Part shown: one piece after another, positions 6,363 through 12,426 of the stretch
Layout of the letters: every line of letters begins with the position of its first letter
How positions within the stretch are numbered: position 1 is the first letter of the stretch
DNA from: Proteiniphilum sp. UBA5283
Lineage (GTDB): Bacteria; Bacteroidota; Bacteroidia; Bacteroidales; Dysgonomonadaceae
Reading direction: 5' to 3'
Length of the DNA: 12,426 nucleotides
NCBI GenBank assembly: GCA_002408485.1
Contig: DHSP01000033.1
Coordinates: 1-12,426 of the forward strand
Notes under the pieces: generated by a model
What the model saw: the letters and a program-made list of their open reading frames with translations, nothing else
The model's database searches: none
Told to the model about the DNA's origin: nothing
Made by a program: the position numbers and the translations under genes

Positions 6363-8000
6363 ATGGATTCAGAGAAGAAAGTAAGAACATGGCTTCCCTT
6401 GTGGATTGGCATTGGAATTGCCTTGGGCATATTTATCGGAAGCAAGTATGGTCAATTTGGCAGGTCGGGAGCAGGACATGGTGCCGGCAAGATTGATGCG
6501 GTGCTGAACTATGTTCGTGAGTCTTATGTTGATACGGTCAATATGCGTCAGCTTGTGGAGGATGCTTTGCCCAACATCATCCGGGAACTGGATCCACACT
6601 CAGAGTATATATCGGCTGCCGATATGAAACGTGTAAACGAAGATCTGGAAGGGCATTTTTCCGGTATCGGCGTTAGCTTTTACCTGTTGAGGGATACGAT
6701 TGTTGTGACAAGCATCGTCCCCGGTGGCCCGTCGGAAGCTGCAGGTATCATGCCTTGGGACAGAATCGTGATGGTAAACGACACAACGGTTGCCGGAATG
6801 AAAATTCAGAACGAAGACGTACTGAAAAAACTACGCGGCGAAAAAGGATCGGAAGTGAAGCTGGGCATTATGCGTGATCACGATAGCCGTCTTGTCGAAA
6901 TTACCGTTACCCGCGGAGATATTCCCATGAGCAGTGTTAATGCTGCCTACATGCTCACAGACAAAATAGGTTTTATTAAACTGGGGAGGAACTTTGGTTT
7001 TAACACCTTCAGTGAGTTTATATCCGCTATCTCCAAATTGAAAAGCCAGGGCGCCCTAGCTTTCATGATCGATTTAAGAGGCAACGCCGGAGGATCGCTT
7101 GATATCGTGGTCGCCATGGTGAATGAGTTTTTGCGCAAAGGAGATCTCATTGTCTATGCAGAGGGGCGAAATTTTCCGCGCACAGACAATTATGCCAATG
7201 GCTCGGGAACTTGTAAAGAAGACGATGTCATTGTGTTGGTAGATGAGTTGAGTGCCTCTGCCAGCGAAATTTTTGCCGGTGCTATTCAGGATCATGACAG
7301 AGGACTGGTGATTGGCAGACGTACCTTTGGTAAAGGACTGGTACAAAGTCAGCGCAACTTTCCGGACGGATCGGCGGTAAGGCTTACTGTTGCCCGGTAT
7401 TACACTGCCTCGGGAAGATCCATACAGCGTAGTTATGAAAAAGGGAAGTATGATGAATATGAGATGGATGCAATCAACCGTTATCTGGAAGGAGACTACA
7501 TCAATGTGGATACAGCATCAAACAATCTGACTCCCTATAAAACCCTCGGAGGTAGAACAGTATACGGAGGAGACGGTATCATGCCCGATGTTTTTGTTGC
7601 ACGCGATACTTCTGGAATTAACTCGTATTATAACGCTGTGGTGAACAACCGGCTGGACGAGAGGTATGCTATGGTGTATTCTGACATGTATAGAGATAAA
7701 TTGAGCAGTTTTGCTACCTGGCAGGAATTATATAAACATCTTCGCCAACAACCGCTTTTGTTGAATCTTGTAAGTTTTGCCGACAATAACGGTATCAGGA
7801 GAAGACCTTACTATATTCAGGAATCAGGTGAATTGTTGGAGAATACAATGTATTCCTATATTGCGCGTAATTTTTTCGGTGAAGAAGCCTTTTGGGCGGT
7901 GTATTATAAAGAGGATTCCCTGATCAAAAAAGGAATCGAATTAATTGAAAAGGGAAAAACGTCCCGAGAGGCTGTCATGAACGAAGAGTATCGACATTAA
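6363..8000 (+). CDS. Carboxy-terminal processing protease, S41 family, with PDZ domain
   Basis: A 545-residue Ctp/Tsp-type serine protease. The order is an N-terminal membrane anchor (about 9-27, no clear cleavage site), a helical stretch with LDPHSEYI (76-83), a PDZ domain (about 93-165, with SGIGVSF and PGGPSEAAGI), and the S41 core with FMIDLRGNAGG (234-244), DELSASASEIF (294-304) and TFGKGLVQ (321-328). By spacing with E. coli Prc (S430/K455, 25 apart) the catalytic dyad is S299/K324, also 25 apart. A C-terminal extension of about 130 residues contains YGGDGIMPDV. The bulk should lie in the periplasm, cutting C-terminal tails of envelope proteins. The start is the ATG at 6363; the TTG just before it at 6360 is less likely. 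It is probably co-transcribed with nadC and the deaminase. Confidence 0.94.
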   Translation: MDSEKKVRTWLPLWIGIGIALGIFIGSKYGQFGRSGAGHGAGKIDAVLNYVRESYVDTVNMRQLVEDALPNIIRELDPHSEYISAADMKRVNEDLEGHFSGIGVSFYLLRDTIVVTSIVPGGPSEAAGIMPWDRIVMVNDTTVAGMKIQNEDVLKKLRGEKGSEVKLGIMRDHDSRLVEITVTRGDIPMSSVNAAYMLTDKIGFIKLGRNFGFNTFSEFISAISKLKSQGALAFMIDLRGNAGGSLDIVVAMVNEFLRKGDLIVYAEGRNFPRTDNYANGSGTCKEDDVIVLVDELSASASEIFAGAIQDHDRGLVIGRRTFGKGLVQSQRNFPDGSAVRLTVARYYTASGRSIQRSYEKGKYDEYEMDAINRYLEGDYINVDTASNNLTPYKTLGGRTVYGGDGIMPDVFVARDTSGINSYYNAVVNNRLDERYAMVYSDMYRDKLSSFATWQELYKHLRQQPLLLNLVSFADNNGIRRRPYYIQESGELLENTMYSYIARNFFGEEAFWAVYYKEDSLIKKGIELIEKGKTSREAVMNEEYRH

Positions 8001-8076
8001 CAAACGAACGAGTTGGAAGCCCTTCCTTGCAGTAGAAAGGCACAGAATTTGTTCGTATGTCTGTTTGAAGCTTTAT

Positions 8077-8084
8077 TAGATTTG
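8077..8084 (+). promoter_or_regulatory. Candidate -7 box for the sugar-nucleotide dehydratase gene
   Basis: TAGATTTG fully matches TAnnTTTG, 16 bp before the ATG at 8101. TTTG sequences occur at 8048-8051 and 8064-8067, but spacing (25 and 9 bp) is not ideal. The 100-bp gap after the protease has no convincing terminator, so read-through is also possible. Confidence 0.4.
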
Positions 8085-8100
8085 AATTAACATTGTCTTT

Positions 8101-10050
8101 ATGAGCGAGTTTGTACGAAACTTCTTGTCAAATAGGGTGTTGTCTCGATTTTCAATCCTGGCAATTGATGTTCTCATGATTGTTTTTTCTTGCCTCTTCA
8201 TGTATTTTGTAAAATACGGTTTTGGCGGGCTGACGCATGAGGTTAGAACTGATGGAACGACGTTGTGTTTGCTGCTGATCCTTTTCAATGCGATAGCATT
8301 TATTTCCTTCCGTACGTTCAGGGGAATCCTGAGATTCTCTTCTTTTTCTGACTTGTTGCGCATCATTTATGCCCTGGTATTGGGTTATGCATTCACTTAC
8401 CTGGCTATATTGGTATTAAAAAGAATTGATCCCGGATTCTATATCACCAATGTGACATTTATGGCCATATTTTTGCTCAATACTTTTCTGATGATCTTTT
8501 CCCGGATCCTGATCAAAGAGGTCTATGAGGCTATCACTGGTAGTACGGTGAAGCCGGTAAACGTCTTTATTTACGGAACCAAGCAGGCAGGTGTCAGCGT
8601 GGCCAAAGCGTTGAAAGGCAACAACGAGTTTAATTACCGGGTATTGGGTTTTATTTCCGACGAAAATCACATGATTGGCAAGGAACTGATGGGGGTAATC
8701 ATCTATGCCAATAACGAAAACCTTTTCAGGACTCTGGAAAGCAAAGATGTGAAGACAATCATTGTGTCGCCCCAGAAGATGGAGGAGATCAAGAGCTCCA
8801 GCCTTTTGGCTAATTTTGTCGATCACAATATCTCGCTTCTGACTACAGTTCCCATCAATGAATGGAACGGAACTCTCATCAGCAAGGAGCAGTTGAAGGA
8901 TGTGCAAATTGAGGATCTCCTGCCGCGTGACCCTATTCATATCAGCATGAAGGAGATTGCAGGAAATATTGAAGGAAGAAGAGTGCTTGTCACCGGTGCA
9001 GCCGGATCCATTGGCAGTGAGATAGTGAGACAGGTGGCTTCGTTCAACCCCTACAGCATTATTTTGATCGACCAGGCAGAAACGCCGCTGCATAATATGC
9101 GACTTGAGTTGCAGGAGAAATGGAGGGACTTGCGCACCGAAATTGTGGTTGCCGACATCAGCAATGAATCTCGCATGGAGAAAGTGTTTTCAAGGTCACG
9201 GCCACAGTATATCTTTCATGCCGCTGCCTACAAGCATGTACCCATGATGGAGGACAATGTCTCGGAATCGGTACAGACCAACATTTTGGGAGTCAAGATC
9301 GTAGCAGACCTTGCAGTAAAGTACAACGCTCAGAAGTTTGTGATGATCTCTACCGACAAAGCAGTGAACCCGTCTAACGTAATGGGGTGTTCCAAACGCA
9401 TTTGTGAGATATACGTGCAGTCTCTTGCCAAACACATTGAAAAAACCGGGCAGAAAACAACTCAATTCATCACCACCCGTTTTGGAAACGTATTGGGGTC
9501 GAACGGATCGGTAATTCCCTTGTTCAGGGAACAGATCAAGCATGGTGGCCCGGTCACAGTGACACACCCGGAAATCATTCGTTATTTTATGACCATTCCC
9601 GAGGCCTGTCAGCTGGTGTTGGAAGCCGGATCAATGGGGAAGAGCGGCGAGATCTACATATTCGATATGGGTAAGCCGGTGAAGATCCTGGATCTGGCCA
9701 AGCGGATGATTCGTCTCTCCGGATCGAAAAATATCAAAATTGAATTTACCGGGTTGAGGCACGGAGAGAAGCTTTACGAAGAGTTGCTGAACAAAGCCGA
9801 GCAGACCAAGCCCACCTACCACGAAAAAATAATGATTGCCGAGGTGCGTGAGTATGAATATACAGAAGTGAACCGCAGTATCAATGCCCTCATAAAGACA
9901 TCTTTCGAGTATGATGATATGCGTACAGTGAAAGCAATGAAAGAGATCGTTCCGGAGTTTCGTAGCATCAATTCGCCTTTCGAGGCAGTTGACAGGCTAT
10001 TGAATAAAATATCGAAAGAAGCTATAATCGTGCAGCAATCCAAGCAGTAG
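8101..10050 (+). CDS. Membrane-bound nucleotide-sugar 4,6-dehydratase (FlaA1/WbpM/CapD type)
   Basis: A 649-residue polysaccharide biosynthesis protein, probably a UDP-N-acetylhexosamine 4,6-dehydratase making a 4-keto-6-deoxy sugar for surface glycan. Four hydrophobic helices (about 15-38, 53-72, 85-106, 114-137) anchor it. A first Rossmann-like region (150-245) contains VFIYGTKQAG. The catalytic short-chain dehydrogenase domain starts with RRVLVTGAAGSIGSE (293-307), the NAD(P)-binding GxxGxxG at 299-305. HAAAYKHVPMMEDN (373-386), STDKAVNPSNVMGCSK (417-432) and TTRFGNVLGSNGSV (458-471) follow. The usual Tyr-x3-Lys pair is M428-x3-K432, the Met substitution known for this subfamily. The exact sugar product cannot be read. 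No glycosyltransferase or other sugar gene is adjacent. The stop is one base from that of the convergent ABC exporter. Confidence 0.93.
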   Translation: MSEFVRNFLSNRVLSRFSILAIDVLMIVFSCLFMYFVKYGFGGLTHEVRTDGTTLCLLLILFNAIAFISFRTFRGILRFSSFSDLLRIIYALVLGYAFTYLAILVLKRIDPGFYITNVTFMAIFLLNTFLMIFSRILIKEVYEAITGSTVKPVNVFIYGTKQAGVSVAKALKGNNEFNYRVLGFISDENHMIGKELMGVIIYANNENLFRTLESKDVKTIIVSPQKMEEIKSSSLLANFVDHNISLLTTVPINEWNGTLISKEQLKDVQIEDLLPRDPIHISMKEIAGNIEGRRVLVTGAAGSIGSEIVRQVASFNPYSIILIDQAETPLHNMRLELQEKWRDLRTEIVVADISNESRMEKVFSRSRPQYIFHAAAYKHVPMMEDNVSESVQTNILGVKIVADLAVKYNAQKFVMISTDKAVNPSNVMGCSKRICEIYVQSLAKHIEKTGQKTTQFITTRFGNVLGSNGSVIPLFREQIKHGGPVTVTHPEIIRYFMTIPEACQLVLEAGSMGKSGEIYIFDMGKPVKILDLAKRMIRLSGSKNIKIEFTGLRHGEKLYEELLNKAEQTKPTYHEKIMIAEVREYEYTEVNRSINALIKTSFEYDDMRTVKAMKEIVPEFRSINSPFEAVDRLLNKISKEAIIVQQSKQ

Positions 10051-10051
10051 G

Positions 10052-11887
10052 TTATATCAGATTGGCCTGCGTATCGCACAGTTTTGTATAGTATCCCCCC
10101 TGTGTATACAAAGAGGCATGTTGTCCCCATTCTACAATTTGCCCCTCTTTCATGACGTAAATTTCGTCGGCATTCATTATGGTTGACAGCCTATGTGCAA
10201 TCACAATGGTGGTGCGGCTTTTCATCAGGTTGTCCAAAGCCTCCTGCACAAGTTTTTCGGAGTCTGTGTCGAGTGCCGATGTCGCTTCGTCCAGAATTAG
10301 GATTTCCGGGTTCTTTAATATGGCGCGGGCAATGCTGATGCGTTGACGTTGGCCGCCGGAGAGCTTTCCGCCCCTGTCACCAATATTGGTATGATACCCT
10401 TTTTCAGTCGCCATGATAAAATCGTGTGCGTTGGCGATCTTTGCTGCTTCCACAATCTCGCTTTCCGTGGCTTTTGCAACACCAAAAGCGATGTTGTTGT
10501 AAAAGGTGTCGTTGAACAGGATGGCTTCCTGATTCACGTAACCCACCAGTGATCTTAAATCTCGCAGTTTGACATCTTTGATGTTAATGCCATCGATATA
10601 GATACCACCTTTTTGTGTGTCGTAGAAGCGGGGGAGGAGATCGGCCAGGGTCGATTTACCAGAGCCAGACTGACCAACCAGCGCAATTGTTTTTCCCTTC
10701 TCTATGGTCAGTCTCACATCCCGTATTACCCAGTCGGTATTATAGGTAAACCATACATCCTTGTATTCTATTTTCTCATCGAAGTGCAGAGGTAAGGGCT
10801 GTGGGGCATCGGATATGGGATTGTCGGCCTGTAGGATCTTATCGATCCGCTCCATCGATGCCAGTCCCCGTTGCACTGCGTACGCCGATTTGGACAACTC
10901 CTTGGCGGGGTTGATGATGCTGTAGAATATGGTCAGGTAATAAATAAATGTCGCTGCGTCAATTACCCCGTTGCCTCCCAGGATCAATGAGCCACCAAAC
11001 CACAGCACGATGGCGATGGTGATGGTTCCCAATAACTCGCTCATGGGGTGTGCAAGCTGTTGGCGGCGTGCAATCCGGTTCGACATTCTCCTGAACAGAT
11101 TGCTACCGGTGTGGAACCGATCTGAGATCTTGTTTTCCGCATTAAATGCTTTGATGACTCTCAGACCGCTCAATGTCTCCTCAACTTGTGACATTAGCTC
11201 ACCCCATTTGTTTTGCGCTTCAAAAGAACTTTTTTTCAACGACCTGCCCACTCTTCCCATGACAAAGCCCATCACAGGGAGGACAATCAGCACAAAGAGG
11301 GTAAGCTGCCAGCTCAGGATGGTCATTGTGGTCAGATAGATAAGGATGAGTATTGGATTTTTAAAAAGCATATCGAGCGAACTCATCACCGAGTTCTCCA
11401 CCTCATTCACATCGCCCGAGATCCTTGCCAGGATATCTCCTTTCCGTTCCTCTGTAAAGAAGCCGATCGGCAGGGTAAGAATCTTATCGTTGATCCGGTT
11501 TCGGATATCTTTTACCACACCAGTCCTGATGGGGATGATAAAGTAGGAACCTAAGTAGGCAGTACCTGTTTTTAACAAGGTCATCACCACAAGCACTACG
11601 GCCAGCATCATCAAAGCGAAGCTACTGCCGTATATTTCAATCAGCCGGGTTACGTACCAGTTTATGTTATTCAACGCGGTGTCTATCAGCGAATGATCGG
11701 CATTCTGCCAGGAGATAAAGGAATATGTTTTTGTATTCACCTTAAACAGCACCTGCAGAATAGGGATGATGGTAGCCAGCGAAAATACATTGAGTATGGC
11801 CGTCAGAATGTTGAAAATAAATGTAAGAAGCAGATACTTCTTATAAGGAGGCAAAAAGCGTTTTAAAATATAAACAATCCCTTTCAT
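10052..11887 (-). CDS. ABC exporter, MsbA-like (fused membrane and ATPase domains)
   Basis: A 611-residue half-transporter that would work as a homodimer in the inner membrane. The transmembrane domain (about 10-340) carries several hydrophobic helices and the ABC-exporter coupling segment around ETLSGLRVIKAF (237-248). The nucleotide-binding domain has an A-loop FTYN (380-383), Walker A GQSGSGKST (405-413), Q-loop Gln453, signature LSGGQ (509-513), Walker B ILILDE (529-534, E534 catalytic), D-loop SALD and switch H565, all intact. Length and layout fit the MsbA lipid flippase group, but drug or lipid-linked glycan exporters look alike, so the substrate is inferred. I use the ATG at 11887; a TTG just before it at 11890 is less likely because AAGG lies 8 nt before the ATG. 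It converges on the dehydratase gene with a one-base gap. Confidence 0.93.
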   Translation of the reverse strand: MKGIVYILKRFLPPYKKYLLLTFIFNILTAILNVFSLATIIPILQVLFKVNTKTYSFISWQNADHSLIDTALNNINWYVTRLIEIYGSSFALMMLAVVLVVMTLLKTGTAYLGSYFIIPIRTGVVKDIRNRINDKILTLPIGFFTEERKGDILARISGDVNEVENSVMSSLDMLFKNPILILIYLTTMTILSWQLTLFVLIVLPVMGFVMGRVGRSLKKSSFEAQNKWGELMSQVEETLSGLRVIKAFNAENKISDRFHTGSNLFRRMSNRIARRQQLAHPMSELLGTITIAIVLWFGGSLILGGNGVIDAATFIYYLTIFYSIINPAKELSKSAYAVQRGLASMERIDKILQADNPISDAPQPLPLHFDEKIEYKDVWFTYNTDWVIRDVRLTIEKGKTIALVGQSGSGKSTLADLLPRFYDTQKGGIYIDGINIKDVKLRDLRSLVGYVNQEAILFNDTFYNNIAFGVAKATESEIVEAAKIANAHDFIMATEKGYHTNIGDRGGKLSGGQRQRISIARAILKNPEILILDEATSALDTDSEKLVQEALDNLMKSRTTIVIAHRLSTIMNADEIYVMKEGQIVEWGQHASLYTQGGYYTKLCDTQANLI

Positions 11888-11895
11888 CAATTATT

Positions 11896-11899
11896 CCTT
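11896..11899 (-). promoter_or_regulatory. Shine-Dalgarno-like AAGG for the ABC exporter
   Basis: The minus strand reads AAGGAATAATTG then ATG; AAGG is 8 nt from the ATG at 11887. Such sites are uncommon in Bacteroidota, and this one favours the ATG over the TTG at 11890. Confidence 0.4.
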
Positions 11900-11915
11900 A
11901 TATATATGTATACAG

Positions 11916-11948
11916 TTTGGGGCAAAAGTTGCCGGAATGGTAATTTTG
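11916..11948 (+). promoter_or_regulatory. Candidate plus-strand promoter antisense to the exporter leader
   Basis: TTTG at 11916-11919, a 21-bp spacer and TAATTTTG at 11941-11948 make a complete Bacteroidota promoter. It points away from the exporter into the gene-poor right-hand region. The predicted start is near 11955. Confidence 0.4.
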
Positions 11949-11950
11949 TG

Positions 11951-11958
11951 CGAAGATA
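11951..11958 (-). promoter_or_regulatory. Candidate -7 box for the ABC exporter
   Basis: The minus strand reads TATCTTCG, one mismatch from TAnnTTTG, giving a leader of about 58 nt. No -33 TTTG is seen. It overlaps the plus-strand promoter at 11916-11948, so the two would compete. Confidence 0.3.
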
Positions 11959-12086
11959 CGCATAAATTATAATTTGATGGATGTATATGGGGCGTTTCTT
12001 CGGTAGGATACAGTTCAAACATGATCGGCATAATTTTTCGTTTAATTCCACGTTCCTTTCCCGTTTTTTTTTGGAAATGGATCAAA

Positions 12087-12109
12087 CTGGATCTGCCTGA
12101 GGCATCCAG
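12087..12109 (+). terminator. Hairpin with downstream T runs, possible terminator
   Basis: CTGGAT pairs with ATCCAG and, after a 2-nt CT bulge, GCC pairs with GGC around a TGA loop, about 9 bp in all. T5 runs follow at 12119-12123 and 12126-12130. The runs lie about 10 nt beyond the stem, so termination would be weak. The loop TGA is the stop of the 39-codon frame. Confidence 0.3.
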
Positions 12110-12152
12110 AATCATGGATTTTTGATTTTTGCAGATGTGACTTCCGGAAATA

Positions 12153-12189
12153 TTTTCCCTGTTCTGAATTATGGGAAAAACGTTTTTTT
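12153..12189 (+). terminator. Second hairpin plus T7, possible terminator
   Basis: TTTTCCC (12153-12159) pairs with GGGAAAA (12173-12179) across a 13-nt loop, followed after ACG by seven T (12183-12189). This is a plausible intrinsic terminator for plus-strand transcripts that would insulate the strong promoter downstream. The stem is short and AT-rich. Confidence 0.3.
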
Positions 12190-12263
12190 CGTGTTTATGG
12201 GGATGATAAGAAAAAAAGTGATTTTTTTTTTGGATGTGTTAGATGGCTGATAACCCTGTCTTT

Positions 12264-12292
12264 GGCGAAAATGGGCGAAAAAAGACCAAAAA
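12264..12292 (+). promoter_or_regulatory. Phased A-tracts and 10-bp direct repeat upstream of the strong promoter
   Basis: GGCGAAAA occurs at 12264-12271 and 12274-12281, ten bases apart. A-tracts at 12268-12271, 12278-12283 and 12288-12292 are spaced about one helical turn, a pattern that bends DNA. It lies roughly 26-54 bp before the -33 box, where UP-type elements of rRNA promoters sit. Confidence 0.45.
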
Positions 12293-12317
12293 GATATTGA
12301 AATTATTCGCTGATTTG

Positions 12318-12349
12318 TTTGCACGGTAAAAAAACAAGCCCTATCTTTG
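12318..12349 (+). promoter_or_regulatory. Strong Bacteroidota promoter, probably of an rRNA operon
   Basis: TTTG at 12318-12321, a 20-bp spacer and TATCTTTG at 12342-12349 match both boxes and the spacing exactly. The bases after the -7 box, CACCCGC, are ones I associate with Bacteroidales stable-RNA promoters. Start is expected around 12355. Confidence 0.75.
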
Positions 12350-12354
12350 CACCC

Positions 12355-12426
12355 GCTTTTGGAAGGCACCCCCTCGGGGAATTGCGGAGGCGACACGAGA
12401 TCTTTGGAAGACTTACATATCCGTTT
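12355..12426 (+). other. Probable rRNA operon leader, cut by window edge
   Basis: After the predicted start comes a C-rich/G-rich hairpin (CCC at 12370-12372, GGG at 12377-12379). ACGAGATCTTTGGAAGACTT (12395-12414) follows and resembles the AGATCTTTGA-type sequence seen in Bacteroidales 16S leaders. No mature rRNA is visible, and another highly expressed RNA or gene cannot be excluded. Confidence 0.5.

Larger units (their letters stand above)
11888..12426. other. Gene-poor region between the exporter and a presumed rRNA operon
   Basis: No protein gene here is convincing. Contents from left to right are the exporter leader and a (TA)n stretch (about 11900-11913), a plus-strand promoter candidate, a 39-codon plus-strand frame (11981-12100, MYMGRFFG start) with no recognised homology, two hairpins, several long T and A runs (9 T near 12064-12072, 7 T at 12183-12189, 10 T near 12222-12231), phased A-tracts, and a strong promoter with a leader. 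Open minus-strand frames of 74 and 75 codons exist here but look like chance. Confidence 0.7.

Noticed and set aside
8015..8040. GGAAG/CTTCC and CCTT/AAGG repeats after the protease gene
   Set aside because: Loops too tight or stems too short, with no following T run; not called as a terminator.
8416..9093. Minus-strand 225-codon open frame inside the dehydratase gene
   Set aside because: Complete shadow of a well-conserved coding sequence; His/Cys-rich translation without a recognisable fold.
11891..12115. Minus-strand 74-codon frame directly upstream of and in frame with the ABC exporter
   Set aside because: No recognisable domain, odd composition, and it spans the exporter's likely promoter and leader; ends in TAA two codons before the ATG, so it is not an N-terminal extension.
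12169..12396. Minus-strand 75-codon frame
   Set aside because: Antisense to the strong promoter and A/T runs; Phe/Lys-rich translation of homopolymer tracts, no homology seen.

Overview
The window reads as ordinary chromosomal core DNA of a Bacteroidota bacterium, most likely order Bacteroidales; the genus cannot be fixed from the sequence. Three things point there. Candidate promoters match the Bacteroidota form (TTTG at -33, TAnnTTTG at -7) rather than the sigma70 form. Shine-Dalgarno sequences are mostly absent. The protein sequences of RlmH, NadC, the dCMP deaminase and the AlkD-like protein have the look of Bacteroidales families. I see no mobile element, CRISPR array, phage gene, tRNA or complete rRNA gene.

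Layout. Positions 1-1923 (minus strand) hold a pepE-nhaA pair: an aspartyl dipeptidase followed by a Na+/H+ antiporter that runs off the left edge. A divergent intergenic region leads to a plus-strand AlkD-like HEAT-repeat gene (2019-2699). This gene overlaps tail to tail with a minus-strand gene for a 61-residue two-helix membrane protein. Next, on the minus strand, rlmH (23S rRNA methyltransferase) is followed by an exported alpha/beta hydrolase whose start overlaps the end of rlmH. The rlmH-nadC divergent region (4833-5057) carries two exact copies of the dyad TTACATTTGTAA, each lying on a putative core promoter.

From 5058 the plus strand carries a tight run: nadC (NAD synthesis), a dCMP deaminase (dTTP supply) and a membrane-anchored S41/Ctp protease. 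After 100 bp with its own promoter-like box comes a membrane-bound FlaA1/WbpM/CapD-type nucleotide-sugar 4,6-dehydratase. That gene converges, with one base between stop codons, on a minus-strand MsbA-type ABC exporter. These last two are envelope genes: one makes a modified sugar nucleotide, the other probably flips a lipid or lipid-linked substrate.

The right-hand 539 bp (11888-12426) has no convincing protein gene. It holds the exporter leader, a possible small plus-strand transcription unit with two hairpins, phased A-tracts, and a perfect Bacteroidota promoter (TTTG-N20-TATCTTTG). The sequence after that promoter resembles a Bacteroidales rRNA operon leader, so a 16S gene probably begins beyond the window.

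No new multi-gene system is evident. The items most worth checking are the paired dyads between rlmH and nadC, the AlkD-like protein that appears to lack the AlkD catalytic Trp, and the possible small transcript beside the exporter.
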